From positions 68,874 to 132,873 of the forward strand of contig JACYMD010000048.1 of assembly GCA_015272215.1 (NCBI GenBank): a stretch of 64,000 nt of DNA, in the 5' to 3' direction. Below are positions 8,692 through 17,969 of the stretch, one piece after another. The translations under genes and the position numbers were made by a program. This DNA comes from Rivularia sp. T60_A2020_040 (lineage in GTDB: Bacteria; Cyanobacteriota; Cyanobacteriia; Cyanobacteriales; Nostocaceae). How positions within the stretch are numbered: the first letter of the stretch is position 1; every line of letters starts with the position of its first letter. The notes under the pieces were generated by a model, which was not told the DNA's origin, did no database searches, and saw only the letters and a program-made list of their open reading frames with translations.

Positions 8692-9624
8692 ATGATTAAT
8701 CAAAATTCAGCAGTTGCGATTCTGGGTGCGGGTGCTTGGGGAAAAGCACTGAAAACTCTTGCAAGAAATAATGTTGATGATGTACGGTTGTTCTCGCGTC
8801 GCGGTTGCCAAACTTTAGCGCAAACGGTGGAAGGTGCCGATATTATTCTCAGCGCTGTTTCGATAAAAGGGGTTAGAGATATTGTTTCCCAATTAAAATC
8901 TTTATCTATTCCTCCTCAAACTATTTTTGTTACCGCTACTAAAGGTTTAGATCCGGAAACTACTTGCACACCTTCGCAAATTTGGCAAGAAAGTTTTCCG
9001 AATCATCCAGTAGTAGTTTTATGTGGTCCGAATTTATCCAAGGAAATTACCCAGGAATTACCAGCAGCGACTGTAGTTGCGAGCCATATTGAAAGTGCTG
9101 CCGAATCTGTACAACTGGTATTTAATTCAACTCGATTTCGCGTTTATACAAATTCCGACCCCTTGGGAGTAGAATTGGGCGGAACATTAAAAAATGTGAT
9201 GGCGATCGCCGCTGGTGTATGTGATGGTTTAGAGTTGGGAACTAATGCGAAAGCCGCGCTAGTGACTCGCGGATTGACTGAAATGGTTCGCATCGGTGTA
9301 GATTGGGGTGCGAAACCGGAAACATTTTACGGTTTATCAGGTCTAGGTGATATATTAGCAACCTGTAACAGTCCTCTAAGTCGCAATTACCAAGTCGGAT
9401 ACCAGTTAGGACAAGGAAAGACGCTTAAAGAAATTCTTTTACAACTTAAAGAAACTGCCGAAGGAGTAAATACAGCAAAAGTTTTGGTACAACGGGCTAA
9501 ACAGCAAAATATTTCGATGCCGATTACTCAGGAAGTTTATCGCTTACTTAAAGCCGAAATTACCCCACGACAAGCATTGTTGGATTTAATGACGCGAGAT
9601 ATAAAGCCGGAAGTTGATAGTTGA
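8692..9624 (+). CDS. gpsA: Glycerol-3-phosphate dehydrogenase [NAD(P)+]
   Basis: 310 residues. It reduces dihydroxyacetone phosphate to sn-glycerol 3-phosphate for membrane lipid synthesis in the cytosol. The N-terminal Rossmann motif is VAILGAGAWGKAL (residues 8-20). Further family blocks are TKGLDPET, VVLCGPNLSKEI, ELGGTLKNVMAIAAGVCDGL with the catalytic Lys, and GLSGLGDILATCNSPLSRNYQVG. The protein is slightly shorter than many GpsA proteins but all the blocks are present. The stop codon runs straight into GTTGATA repeats. Confidence 0.93.
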   Translation: MINQNSAVAILGAGAWGKALKTLARNNVDDVRLFSRRGCQTLAQTVEGADIILSAVSIKGVRDIVSQLKSLSIPPQTIFVTATKGLDPETTCTPSQIWQESFPNHPVVVLCGPNLSKEITQELPAATVVASHIESAAESVQLVFNSTRFRVYTNSDPLGVELGGTLKNVMAIAAGVCDGLELGTNAKAALVTRGLTEMVRIGVDWGAKPETFYGLSGLGDILATCNSPLSRNYQVGYQLGQGKTLKEILLQLKETAEGVNTAKVLVQRAKQQNISMPITQEVYRLLKAEITPRQALLDLMTRDIKPEVDS

Positions 9625-9750
9625 TAGTTGATGGTTGATAGTCGATGGTTGATAGTTGATATTCGATGATTGATGGTTGATGGTAAATAAACCAACAACT
9701 AACTACCAACAACTAACCACCAACAACTAACCACCAACAACTAACTACAA
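9615..9750. repeat. GTTGATA and CCAACAACTAA tandem repeats
   Basis: Two adjacent low-complexity tracts, (GTTGATA)n to about 9685 and CCAACAACTAA units to about 9750. Confidence 0.85.
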
Positions 9751-9763
9751 AATACCAAGATTC

Positions 9764-9791
9764 CCTGACGATAAAAAAAAAATTCGTCAGG
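9764..9791 (+). terminator. Inverted repeat with A-run loop downstream of gpsA
   Basis: CCTGACGA and TCGTCAGG (8 bp) flank a loop made mostly of about ten A residues. The A-run is in the loop, not after the stem, so it is not a standard intrinsic terminator. Confidence 0.35.
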
Positions 9792-10150
9792 AAATAACTT
9801 TCATAGCTATGTATATATAACTATGACTATGATCTATAACTTGTTTCTTTGTCTATCTTTATACCATGTCGTATTCGTTACTGTCAATATTTTGAAGCTA
9901 TAAATTGAACTGACTCAGCCGGTTAATAGCAGCCTAGTTAAGGATTTGAATTGCTGTTGGTTCAAATTAATTGCTGGGCTGACACGCTTAACTAAAATGA
10001 GTACGAAATAAAACCAGTATGATTTTATTTCAAAAAAAACCAAATTAATTTTTAAATAATGTTAGTTCTCCGTTAATAGCGGGAACAATAGCAACAGTTG
10101 ATTAGCTTTGATTGCTAGTAATTGTTACCTGGAGCCATTGAGAAATTCTT
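9792..10150. other. Leader/promoter region of sigC
   Basis: About 360 bp with no gene. A long 5' region before sigC is likely, but I could not identify a promoter with confidence. Confidence 0.35.
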
Positions 10151-11410
10151 ATGCCAGCAACATCTTTTTATGCCGATGCCGATGCCCCTTACGAAACTCG
10201 AAAATCCCCTCAAGATTTTGAACCGGAATTAGTCGTTGATGATACGGAAGTTCCCAAGGATGAGGACTTAGAGCAACTAGAGATAGCTTCTGATCATGCT
10301 GCGAATTTGAATGCTAGTACAAAAACCCGTAGTACAGATTTAGTTCGTTTATATCTTCAAGAAATTGGCAGAGTTCGGTTATTAGGTCGAGATGAAGAGG
10401 TTTCAGAAGCTCAAAAAGTTCAACGTTATTTAAAGTTACGGATACTATTATCTGAAGCTGCAAATCAAGGTGATGAATTACTTACTGATTATTTGAAAAT
10501 AGTTGAAACTCAAGAACGTTTGACATCCGAGTTAGGACATCGCCCTTCGATGAAAAGATGGGCAAACACGGCTGGGATTGAGGAGTTCGAGTTAAAAGGC
10601 GCTTTATCCCAAGGTAAACGCCGTTGGGCGCAAACTGCTCAATTGACTGTACAGGAGTTAGAACAAACTCAAACTCAGGGACTTCAAGCCAAAGAACATA
10701 TGATTAAGGCGAATCTTCGTCTTGTAGTTTCTGTTGCCAAGAAATATCAAAATCGCGGTTTGGAGTTATTGGATTTAGTTCAAGAAGGTACTTTAGGTTT
10801 AGAAAGAGCGGTAGAAAAGTTTGACCCCACAAAAGGTTATCGCTTTAGTACTTATGCTTACTGGTGGATTCGTCAAGGTATTACCAGAGCGATTGCGACT
10901 TCTAGCCGTACTATTCGTCTACCAGTCCACATCACCGAAAAGTTAAACAAAATCAAAAAAGCTCAACGTAAAATTGCTCAAGAAAAAGGTCGGACTCCGA
11001 CTTTGGAAGACTTGGCTGTTGAGTTAGAAATGACTCCGGCTCAAGTACGAGAAGTTTTGCTACGGGTACCTCGTTCTGTTTCTCTGGAAACGAAAGTCGG
11101 TAAGGACAAAGATACCGAATTAGGTGAGTTACTTGAAACTGATGGTGTAACACCAGAAGAAATGCTCATGCGAGAATCTCTTCAAAGAGACTTGCAAAAC
11201 CTTTTAGCTGATTTAACTAGTCGCGAACGGGATGTAATTCTCATGCGTTTTGGTTTGGCTGATGGTCATCCCTACTCTCTTGCTGAAATTGGACGCGCTC
11301 TCGATTTATCCCGCGAACGTGTTAGACAAATCGAATCTAAGGCTTTACAAAAGCTACGTCAACCCAAGCGACGTAACTTGATTCGCGATTACTTGGAATC
11401 CCTCAGCTAG
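10151..11410 (+). CDS. sigC: Group 2 RNA polymerase sigma factor SigC
   Basis: 419 residues. An acidic variable N-terminus (1-60) is followed by region 1.2 (STDLVRLYLQEIGRVRLLG), region 2 with HMIKANLRLVVSVAKKYQN and the promoter-melting segment GYRFSTYAYWWIRQGITRAI, region 3 (KLNKIKKAQRKIAQEKGRTP) and a region 4 helix-turn-helix (YSLAEIGRALDLSRERVRQIE). The wording matches SigC of Nostoc/Anabaena, including its MPATSFYADA start. The gene lies directly upstream of furA on the same strand, the same order as in Anabaena (from memory). SigC is an alternative vegetative sigma factor linked to carbon/nitrogen status and early heterocyst differentiation. Confidence 0.93.
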   Translation: MPATSFYADADAPYETRKSPQDFEPELVVDDTEVPKDEDLEQLEIASDHAANLNASTKTRSTDLVRLYLQEIGRVRLLGRDEEVSEAQKVQRYLKLRILLSEAANQGDELLTDYLKIVETQERLTSELGHRPSMKRWANTAGIEEFELKGALSQGKRRWAQTAQLTVQELEQTQTQGLQAKEHMIKANLRLVVSVAKKYQNRGLELLDLVQEGTLGLERAVEKFDPTKGYRFSTYAYWWIRQGITRAIATSSRTIRLPVHITEKLNKIKKAQRKIAQEKGRTPTLEDLAVELEMTPAQVREVLLRVPRSVSLETKVGKDKDTELGELLETDGVTPEEMLMRESLQRDLQNLLADLTSRERDVILMRFGLADGHPYSLAEIGRALDLSRERVRQIESKALQKLRQPKRRNLIRDYLESLS

Positions 11411-11866
11411 AATACTGTTTACAAGTGAATGAATCAGCGCGGCTTTGGGAAGCCATTCGTAATCGAGTTTTTAAGTGTGGTTTCCCCGTTCTCACAATAT
11501 TCCACTTTGCCGCGCCAGTCATTTCTATACATATCTATACATAGACTCGTTTAGATAGGGTTGAGGGAAAAGGGAACAGCTATATAACTGAGTAGTAAAT
11601 ATACAATTAATTTTACTTACCTAGTTATAAAGAGGGAAAATAGCTCGTGATAGCAGCTTTTTCTAATTATGTTGATCAAAAGCTTGCCGATAATTTCTCT
11701 TAAAATATCCACAGCAACGGGAATTGCAATTTTAACTTGTTGTTTGATGTGCGTTTCGATCCCGATAAAGTAATTCAGAATAATTATCAACAATCCAGAA
11801 TTATTGCAAACAGGTGGATTTATTTGCTATATTCGCAATTGATAGGGTTTGTTGAGAAAAATTAGT
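11411..11866. other. sigC-furA intergenic region
   Basis: 456 bp. GCGCGGC (11437-11443) and GCCGCGC (11509-11515) could close a long stem-loop after sigC, with a small internal stem GGCTT-TGGG-AAGCC. Nearer furA, AATAATT and AATTATT (about 11780-11803) form an AT-rich inverted pair that could be a Fur autoregulatory site. That reading is speculative. Confidence 0.35.
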
Positions 11867-12322
11867 ATGACTATTTACACAACTGCTTCGCTTAAGGCAG
11901 AACTCAACGAACGAGGTTGGCGTTTGACACCTCAGAGAGAAGTGATTCTACACATTTTTCAGGAACTTCCTCAAGGGGAGCATCTGAGTGCTGAGGATCT
12001 TTATCAAGGGTTACAAGTCGATAATGAAGGAATAAGTCTTTCAACGATTTATCGCACTTTAAAATTGATGGCACGGATGGGAATTTTACGGGAATTGGAA
12101 CTGGGTGAAGGTCATAAACATTATGAACTGAACCAACCTTATCCCCACCATCACCACCATTTAATTTGTGTGAGGTGTAATACGACAACCGAGTTCAAAA
12201 ACGACTCAATCTTAAAAATTGGGTTAAAAACTTCTCAAAAAGATGGTTATCATCTTCTTGACTGTCAATTGACTATTCACGGAGTATGTCCCAAGTGCCA
12301 GCGGGCATTAATGCCTTTGTAA
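11867..12322 (+). CDS. furA: Ferric uptake regulator FurA
   Basis: From the ATG at 11867 the protein has 151 residues, the length of Anabaena FurA. I prefer this start over an upstream TTG because MTIYTTASLKAELNERGWRLT matches the family N-terminus. The winged-helix part contains TPQRE and ISLSTIYRTLKLMARMGIL. The metal-binding region has a His run near residue 94 (PHHHHHLICVRC). Cysteines fall at 101, 104, 133, 141 and 144, the same set as in Anabaena FurA, where they serve redox and haem sensing. FurA represses iron-uptake and oxidative-stress genes when iron is sufficient. The gene converges with the peptidoglycan-binding gene at 12421-13584. Confidence 0.93.
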   Translation: MTIYTTASLKAELNERGWRLTPQREVILHIFQELPQGEHLSAEDLYQGLQVDNEGISLSTIYRTLKLMARMGILRELELGEGHKHYELNQPYPHHHHHLICVRCNTTTEFKNDSILKIGLKTSQKDGYHLLDCQLTIHGVCPKCQRALMPL

Positions 12323-12372
12323 CATCTGGGAGTATTCTACATTTGAGTAGTTTTATGGGATGTGTTGATTGC

Positions 12373-12404
12373 AAAAAGGTGAGCAGTGGTTTCACTAGCT
12401 CACC
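12373..12404 (-). terminator. Intrinsic terminator between the peptidoglycan-binding gene and furA
   Basis: On the minus strand the stem GGTGAGC+AGTG pairs with CACT+GCTCACC (11 bp with one bulged A, loop of four) and is followed by TTTTT. It lies 17-48 nt past the stop codon at 12421 and would end transcription of the cobN side before it runs antisense into furA. Confidence 0.8.
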
Positions 12405-12420
12405 TGCCACTAAACGGATG

Positions 12421-13584
12421 CTAAAAACGTCCGTTTTTCACATCCTTCAAACTAACTCCGTAAAACTCCTGAGCCTGTTTAATGGCGTTTTGAGTATCTT
12501 TACTCATTACTCCGTTCAAAGAACCCTTATAGAAGCCCCGCGCTTGCAAGCGTCTTTGTATTTCCAAAACATTAAACTCAGCTTTTTCGGCATCATTTAC
12601 TGTTCGATACAATTTACCGCGAGTAGTCGGTCCTGCAATACCGCTAGCTGCTAAATAATTGGTGCCTTGGAATCGTTTTACCGCATCCGCTGTATAAGGA
12701 CCGAAATAACCGTTTGGTTCTCCCTGCAAATATCCGGCTTTGATTAATTGTGCTTGCAAGATTCGTACAGGTTCACCGCGATCTCCCAACCCAATAAATT
12801 CTTTATTTTGTCTGGTTGCAGCAATAGTCATGGCTTGAGGAGCTTCTTCATCCCCATAACCAATACCGATTGGTGGTAACTTAGTTAAGGTTTCTGCTCC
12901 TACGATACCGTCAACATCCAAACCATAAGCTCTTTGGAAGCGCTTCACGGCATCTTCGGTAATCGGTCCGAATATACCCGTCGAATTACCGTAATAAAAT
13001 CCCGATACTCGCAGCCTTTCTTGTAAAGCTTTAATGGCTTCACCTTCATCACCTTTAACTAACAAGTTGGGATTGCTGCGCTTAGTATTATTGGTAACAA
13101 TCTTGGGAGAGGGTTTTGGTGATTCCCTTTGTTGTGTTGTCGCAACAGGCTTTTCGGCGGCAACTCTATTAGTATTTACCGTTACAGCGGCACGCCAACC
13201 TTCTAATTGTTGTAGTGTAGCAGGTCCGGCTACACCATCAACGCCGATGCTAGCAGCTTTTTGAAAGCGCTTCACAGCATCTTCTGTTTTCACATCATAT
13301 ACTTGAGTGACTGGAGCTTGATAAAAACCAGCCCGTTTCAAATCTTCTTGTAAATTTCTCACAGATGGACCTCTATCTCCCTTTTGCAGCGCTAAAGCGC
13401 TACTGGCAATACTAAGAATGGAGATAGTCAAAACTAGAGGTAACATATACCCCCAAGCTTTACTCGAAAAACGTTTCAAGTCTGGAGTTGGTGAGCTTTT
13501 CAACCAGGAAGAATGGTAAACCAATTCACTGGTTGAGGGGTCTTCATAAACTCCAGCTAAGTGTAAATACGCAAGATTTTCCAT
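12421..13584 (-). CDS. Peptidoglycan-binding protein with four PG_binding_1 repeats
   Basis: 387 residues. A cytosolic or signal-anchor N-terminus (1-45) is followed by a membrane segment at about 46-66 ending in SSALA. Four PG_binding_1 repeats start near residues 68, 175, 265 and 335; each has the pattern xNLQxxLxxxGFY...T.DAVKRFQ....L.VDGI.GP.T (for example AVKRFQRAYGLDVDGIVGAETL). A Pro/Ser/Thr/Asn linker separates repeats 1 and 2. It starts 9 bp after the cobN stop, so the two genes are probably cotranscribed. In Anabaena a cell-wall-binding gene in this position converges on furA, and its read-through forms the alpha-furA antisense RNA. Confidence 0.85.
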   Translation of the reverse strand: MENLAYLHLAGVYEDPSTSELVYHSSWLKSSPTPDLKRFSSKAWGYMLPLVLTISILSIASSALALQKGDRGPSVRNLQEDLKRAGFYQAPVTQVYDVKTEDAVKRFQKAASIGVDGVAGPATLQQLEGWRAAVTVNTNRVAAEKPVATTQQRESPKPSPKIVTNNTKRSNPNLLVKGDEGEAIKALQERLRVSGFYYGNSTGIFGPITEDAVKRFQRAYGLDVDGIVGAETLTKLPPIGIGYGDEEAPQAMTIAATRQNKEFIGLGDRGEPVRILQAQLIKAGYLQGEPNGYFGPYTADAVKRFQGTNYLAASGIAGPTTRGKLYRTVNDAEKAEFNVLEIQRRLQARGFYKGSLNGVMSKDTQNAIKQAQEFYGVSLKDVKNGRF

Positions 13585-13593
13585 ATTTTTCTC

Positions 13594-16500
13594 TTACACA
13601 ACCGATTTTTCTTCAATTGCTGCTTCTGCTTGGTGAACCAGGTTTCGTAAATTATCTAATGTTGATATATTTACATCCTGCCATAAACCGCGCTGGTATG
13701 CTTCTAATAATCTTTCCGCAATATCACGCAGAGCATGAGGATTGTTGTTCTCGATGAATTCACAGACATTTCGGTCAAAAAGGTAAGCTTGGGCAATTCC
13801 CTGATACATATGGTTTTCTACACAGTTGGCAGTAGCATCGTAGGCGAATAAATAATCTACTGTCGCCGCGATTTCAAATGCACCTTTATAACCGTGACGC
13901 ATCACTCCTTCAATCCATTTGGGATTGACAACTCGCGAACGATACACCCTGGCTATTTCTTGTTGAAGCTTGCGGACTCGCGGTTGAAAACTTTGGGAAT
14001 TATCGCCAAAATATGTTTGGGGATTTTTTCCTGTTAACGATCGCACTGCTACTGTTAGACCACCCTGAAACTGATAATAATCGTCGGAATCTAGTAAATC
14101 ATGTTCGCGATTATCTTGATTGTGCAGTACAACTTGCATTTTTACTAGACGTTGCTCGAATGCTTCGGGTGCTGCTTTACAAAAGCCCTTGCCTGTGTAA
14201 GCATAGCAACTCCAGTTGATGTAAGCACGGGCTAAATCTTGATCTGTATGCCAATTTTGAGATTCAATCAACCCTTGTAAACCTGCACCATAAGCTCCTT
14301 CTTTACTACCAAAAATTCGATACTGCGATCGCGTTTGTGCGGCTTTTTTATTTAATCCTTGTTTCATCCAAAGTTCTGTTTCAGAGCTTACTTGTGCAGC
14401 TAAGGGATTATACTCTGGGGATTCATCTAAGGCTGCTACTGCTATTACTGCTCGATCAAACAGTTCGATTAAGTTGGGAAAAGCATCCCGAAAGAAACCA
14501 GATATTCTCAAGGTCACATCGACGCGGGGACGTTGTAAAATCGATATCGGTAAAATGTCAAAATCCACTACTCTGCGAGAAGCTCCATCCCATACTGGCT
14601 GTACTCCTAATAAAGCCAAGGCTTGAGCGATATCATCACCCCCTGTTCGCATTGTAGCTGTTCCCCACACTGATAAAGCAAGTGTTTTCGGATACTCCCC
14701 ATTTTCTTGGGTATATGTTTCGATTAAAGTTTCTGCGGCTTTTCTACCTACATCCCAAGCTGATTCTGTAGGAATAGCGCGTATATCAACTGAGTAAAAG
14801 TTATTACCTGTAGGTAGAACCTCCGGACGACCACGTGTAGGTGAACCGGAAGGGGCGCTTTTAACGTATCTACCGTCAAGTCCTCGTAATAAATTTTTAA
14901 TTTCTAAATTGGTTTGCTCTAATGAAGGTAAAAGATTTGAGCGAATCCATTTTAGAACTATTTGAGTTTGGGATTCAGGAGCTTGGATTTGAGCGGGTAT
15001 AAGATAATTATTATTCAAAGAATTTTCAATTACCTGTTCAACAATCCGAGCAGCGTATTCTTCCAAAAGTTCAATTGCATCACCTACATTTCGACAAGGT
15101 ACGGGACTTTCGTTGCTAAATGCTTGAGTGGGGTTATCTGTCAAGGGGTCAAAATCCCAACCTAAATCCTTGGCAATTGCCCTAGTTAATCCAGCATGAT
15201 GACGATTTGGATAACGTGCGATCGCAATCATCAAATCCCTCAATTGTCTTCCCTTGGGACATTTGCCAAATATATGTAAACCATCGCGAATTTGAGCTTC
15301 TTTCAATTCACATAGATAACCATCTAAGGAATTTAGAATATTACTAAAAACACTATTTTGGATTTGATTTTCTATTTGTTGAGGATTACTCCTATCCCGG
15401 TCTAAAATTACTAATCTCTCTTTACCTCTTTCCTCTGTGTTCTCTGCGTCTCTGCGGTTTTTATTTTCTCCCTGGAGGGAGACGCTGCGCGAACGGCAAT
15501 CTTCTAGCGACAAGGGATTAAATTGCAAATCTAAATGTAAATTTTCTTGAAGAATTAATTTTGTAATTCGTTCGTTAATATTTGTTAAACGTTTGGGGTC
15601 TAAATTTTGGGCTTCATAATATTCATCGACTAAGTTTTCTAACTTTACCAGAGGGCCGTAAAGTTCTGCACGAGTTAAAGGAGGAGTGAGATGGTCTATA
15701 ATTACAGCTTGAGCGCGACGTTTTGCTTGAGAACCTTCCCCAGGGTCGTTGACAATAAAAGGATAAAGGTGTGGGAGTGTCGATAAAGCAACTTCGGGAT
15801 AGCAATTTTCTGATAAAGCGATGCTTTTACCCGGTAGCCATTCAAGATTTCCATGTTTCCCGACATGAACTATAGCATCAGCAGCAAAACATTTTCTAAT
15901 CCAGTGATAGAAAGCCAAATAAGCGTGAGTAGGTTCTAAATCAGGAGCATGATAATTTAAACTGGGGTCGATATCGTAGCCCCGTGCTGGCTGAATTCCG
16001 ATGAAGATATTACCAAGTTGGATACCTGATATGGGGAATTGGGAATTGGTAATGGGTAATGGGTAATTGGTAATGGGTAATTGGGAATTATCTCCTTGTC
16101 CCCTTGTCTCCTTGTCCCCTTGAAAGTTTCCCCATCTTTGACAAATACCTTCTTGAACTGCTTGTGGTAGGGAAGTGAAGTATTCTTGATATTGATTAAA
16201 AGAAAGACTTTGACGTATTTTTTTTAAATCTCTGGCTTCCGAGTCGTTTGTAACTCCTGCGATGAGTAATTCTATTAATTCGTTGCCATTTTCGGGTATA
16301 TTTTCTATGTGATAACCGGCATTTTGTAAAGCTTGCAAAATTTCGATGCAGCTTTGTGGTGTATCTAATCCAACTCCGTTTGCTAAGCGTCCGTCACGGG
16401 TGGGGTAATTAGCTAAAATCAAGGCTATACGGCGTTCTTCGGGGGATTTAGAACGTAGCTTGACCCAATTAGCTGCTAAATCTGTGACAAATCCAATCCG

Positions 16501-17571
16501 CGAAGCTACTGGTTTGTAAATTATGACATCAGTTTGTAAAGCGGAATTATTATTTTGTACTGTTTTGAAAGAGACAGCACGACTAATAATGCGTCCATCG
16601 ACTTCGGGTAATGCTACATTCATGGCAATATCACGGGGTGAAAGTCCCCCAGAGGAAGATTCCCACTGTTCCATGGAGCTACTGCTGAGGATAACTTGCA
16701 ACACCGGAACATCGAGTTTTTCCCACAATTCTACAGATGGTCTTTCTGTATCTAAACGTGCTAAAGAGAAACTAGTAGTGTTGAGTATGAAGGAAATAGT
16801 TGCTCCATTTTGATTTTGAAAAAAATCGCTTAATTGTTGTTGCACATCAATTTCACGTAGCGAAGAAACAAAAACCGCAACTGGTTGGATATTTCGTTTT
16901 ACTAAAGCTTGACATAAAGCATCGATAACTAAAGTATTTCCCGATAAATAATGAGCGCGGTAGAAGAGTATGGCTACTTTTGGTAGTTGAGCATTGTTAA
17001 TTATCTCATGTTCTTTGCCCAAATAATCATACAAACCAAATTTTGGTACTTCCACAGGAGGTGGAGGGTTAAATGATGTGGAAAAGCAATTATCGGCGAT
17101 AAATTTAAAAGCGTGAGTAAAATTATCTACCCCACCTTGGCTAAAATAGCGAGATATTTGATTGACTGTAGCTAGGGGTAAAGTGGAATGAGATATTAAA
17201 TTGAGGTCGAGAGTATCTTCTCCTGGGATTACAATTAAATTAGTGCCATTACGCTGCACAATTTCCAGCACAACTTCTAAACCATAAGACCAATAAGAAC
17301 TTCCTCCTAGTAATCTTAAAATAATCACTTGAGCAAATTCTAAAACTTGCTCAGCATAATTATCAATACTGATTTGATGCTGTAAATTTAGTAAGTTAGC
17401 AACTCTAATTGCATCAAAGTTAGAAGGTAATTGAGAAAGTGCTGCTGCTATCGTCTGAATATCTGTATCGGCTGAAGTTAAAAATACAAACTTGGCGGTA
17501 GTTTGTTCTAAAAATATTAAGTCTTCTGACTCTAAGTTAAATTCTTTATTACTGGCACTGATTCGATGCAT
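13594..17571 (-). CDS. cobN: Cobaltochelatase subunit CobN (or the related large chelatase)
   Basis: 1325 residues, a full-length large chelatase subunit. Family blocks include LVILPGEDT-like text near residue 118, LFYRAHYLSGN, NYPTRDGRLANGVGLDTPQS, IGIQPARGYDIDPSLNYHAPDLEPTH, VHVGKHGNLEWLPGK, the segment with PTRGRPEVLPTGNNFYSVD, and ETYTQENGEYPKTLALSVWGT. CobN inserts cobalt into (hydrogeno)byrinic acid diamide; the paralogue ChlH/BchH inserts Mg. The HGNLEWLPG and PTRGRPEVLPTG wording favours CobN. Two in-frame insertions of dispersed repeat sequence lie at about residues 483-514 and 690-722. No cobS or cobT lies nearby. Confidence 0.88.
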   Translation of the reverse strand: MHRISASNKEFNLESEDLIFLEQTTAKFVFLTSADTDIQTIAAALSQLPSNFDAIRVANLLNLQHQISIDNYAEQVLEFAQVIILRLLGGSSYWSYGLEVVLEIVQRNGTNLIVIPGEDTLDLNLISHSTLPLATVNQISRYFSQGGVDNFTHAFKFIADNCFSTSFNPPPPVEVPKFGLYDYLGKEHEIINNAQLPKVAILFYRAHYLSGNTLVIDALCQALVKRNIQPVAVFVSSLREIDVQQQLSDFFQNQNGATISFILNTTSFSLARLDTERPSVELWEKLDVPVLQVILSSSSMEQWESSSGGLSPRDIAMNVALPEVDGRIISRAVSFKTVQNNNSALQTDVIIYKPVASRIGFVTDLAANWVKLRSKSPEERRIALILANYPTRDGRLANGVGLDTPQSCIEILQALQNAGYHIENIPENGNELIELLIAGVTNDSEARDLKKIRQSLSFNQYQEYFTSLPQAVQEGICQRWGNFQGDKETRGQGDNSQLPITNYPLPITNSQFPISGIQLGNIFIGIQPARGYDIDPSLNYHAPDLEPTHAYLAFYHWIRKCFAADAIVHVGKHGNLEWLPGKSIALSENCYPEVALSTLPHLYPFIVNDPGEGSQAKRRAQAVIIDHLTPPLTRAELYGPLVKLENLVDEYYEAQNLDPKRLTNINERITKLILQENLHLDLQFNPLSLEDCRSRSVSLQGENKNRRDAENTEERGKERLVILDRDRSNPQQIENQIQNSVFSNILNSLDGYLCELKEAQIRDGLHIFGKCPKGRQLRDLMIAIARYPNRHHAGLTRAIAKDLGWDFDPLTDNPTQAFSNESPVPCRNVGDAIELLEEYAARIVEQVIENSLNNNYLIPAQIQAPESQTQIVLKWIRSNLLPSLEQTNLEIKNLLRGLDGRYVKSAPSGSPTRGRPEVLPTGNNFYSVDIRAIPTESAWDVGRKAAETLIETYTQENGEYPKTLALSVWGTATMRTGGDDIAQALALLGVQPVWDGASRRVVDFDILPISILQRPRVDVTLRISGFFRDAFPNLIELFDRAVIAVAALDESPEYNPLAAQVSSETELWMKQGLNKKAAQTRSQYRIFGSKEGAYGAGLQGLIESQNWHTDQDLARAYINWSCYAYTGKGFCKAAPEAFEQRLVKMQVVLHNQDNREHDLLDSDDYYQFQGGLTVAVRSLTGKNPQTYFGDNSQSFQPRVRKLQQEIARVYRSRVVNPKWIEGVMRHGYKGAFEIAATVDYLFAYDATANCVENHMYQGIAQAYLFDRNVCEFIENNNPHALRDIAERLLEAYQRGLWQDVNISTLDNLRNLVHQAEAAIEEKSVV
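15410..15490. repeat. CTCTGCG-type dispersed repeat inside cobN
   Basis: The tract CCTCTGTGTTCTCTGCGTCT matches a dispersed sequence also found at 17928-17968, 29915-29955 and 40232-40260. Here it stays in frame and is translated as a charged Arg/Glu/Asn-rich insert. The adjoining GAGACGCTGCGCGAACGG is another common cyanobacterial repeat. Confidence 0.75.
16026..16124. repeat. Heptamer repeat inserted in frame inside cobN
   Basis: GGTAATT/GGGAATT heptamers plus a CTCCTTGTCCC tract, the same repeat types seen between genes (for example at 272-362 and 27965-28020). Here they are translated as a Pro-Ile-Thr-Asn-rich segment, about residues 483-514 of CobN. Confidence 0.85.
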
Positions 17572-17969
17572 AATTTTTTATTGCCGTTTTAGATTATTTT
17601 AGGAATAGCCGCAATTGTCTGGTGGATACGGCTAGTGCGTGACGCTACAAGTCTTATAGAACCGTTCAAATTTTTTCCAAAGCATCACGCACCCGTTGCA
17701 AGAAAATATGCCGGTTGTGTAAGTCCTATACTTATTAGAACATTCATTAAAATTTTTTCTGAACATTTTTGGGCGACGTAAACAATCTTCTCACTTCTAC
17801 TTTGCCGGAAAATGCTCAGATACGGAGACGTTGCAAAACACCCCGTCTCTACACTATTAATATGTATGAGGTGAAGGATAATTATTAACTACTCCTATCC
17901 CGCCGGAAAATTACCTATTTCTATGAAACCTCTTTCCTCTGCGTACTCTGCGTCTCTGCGGTTTTTATT
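17572..17969. other. Intergenic repeats upstream of cobN
   Basis: 398 bp with no gene. It holds the repeat GTGACGCTACAAGTCTTATA with its continuation AGAACCGTTCAAA (about 17637-17686), which has an inverted relative at 34704-34746. A more diverged neighbour follows at about 17720-17760. A partial GGAGACGTTGCAA palindrome lies near 17822, and a CTCTGCG-type repeat at 17928-17968. The cobN promoter must lie here but is not resolved. Confidence 0.55.

Noticed and set aside
12286..12654. Plus-strand frame running from furA into the peptidoglycan-binding gene
   Set aside because: It overlaps the ends of two well-supported genes and crosses the terminator; no domain is seen.
14820..14880. PTRGRPEVLPTG segment in CobN as a third repeat insertion
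   Set aside because: The same wording is a conserved block of the CobN family, so it is ordinary protein.
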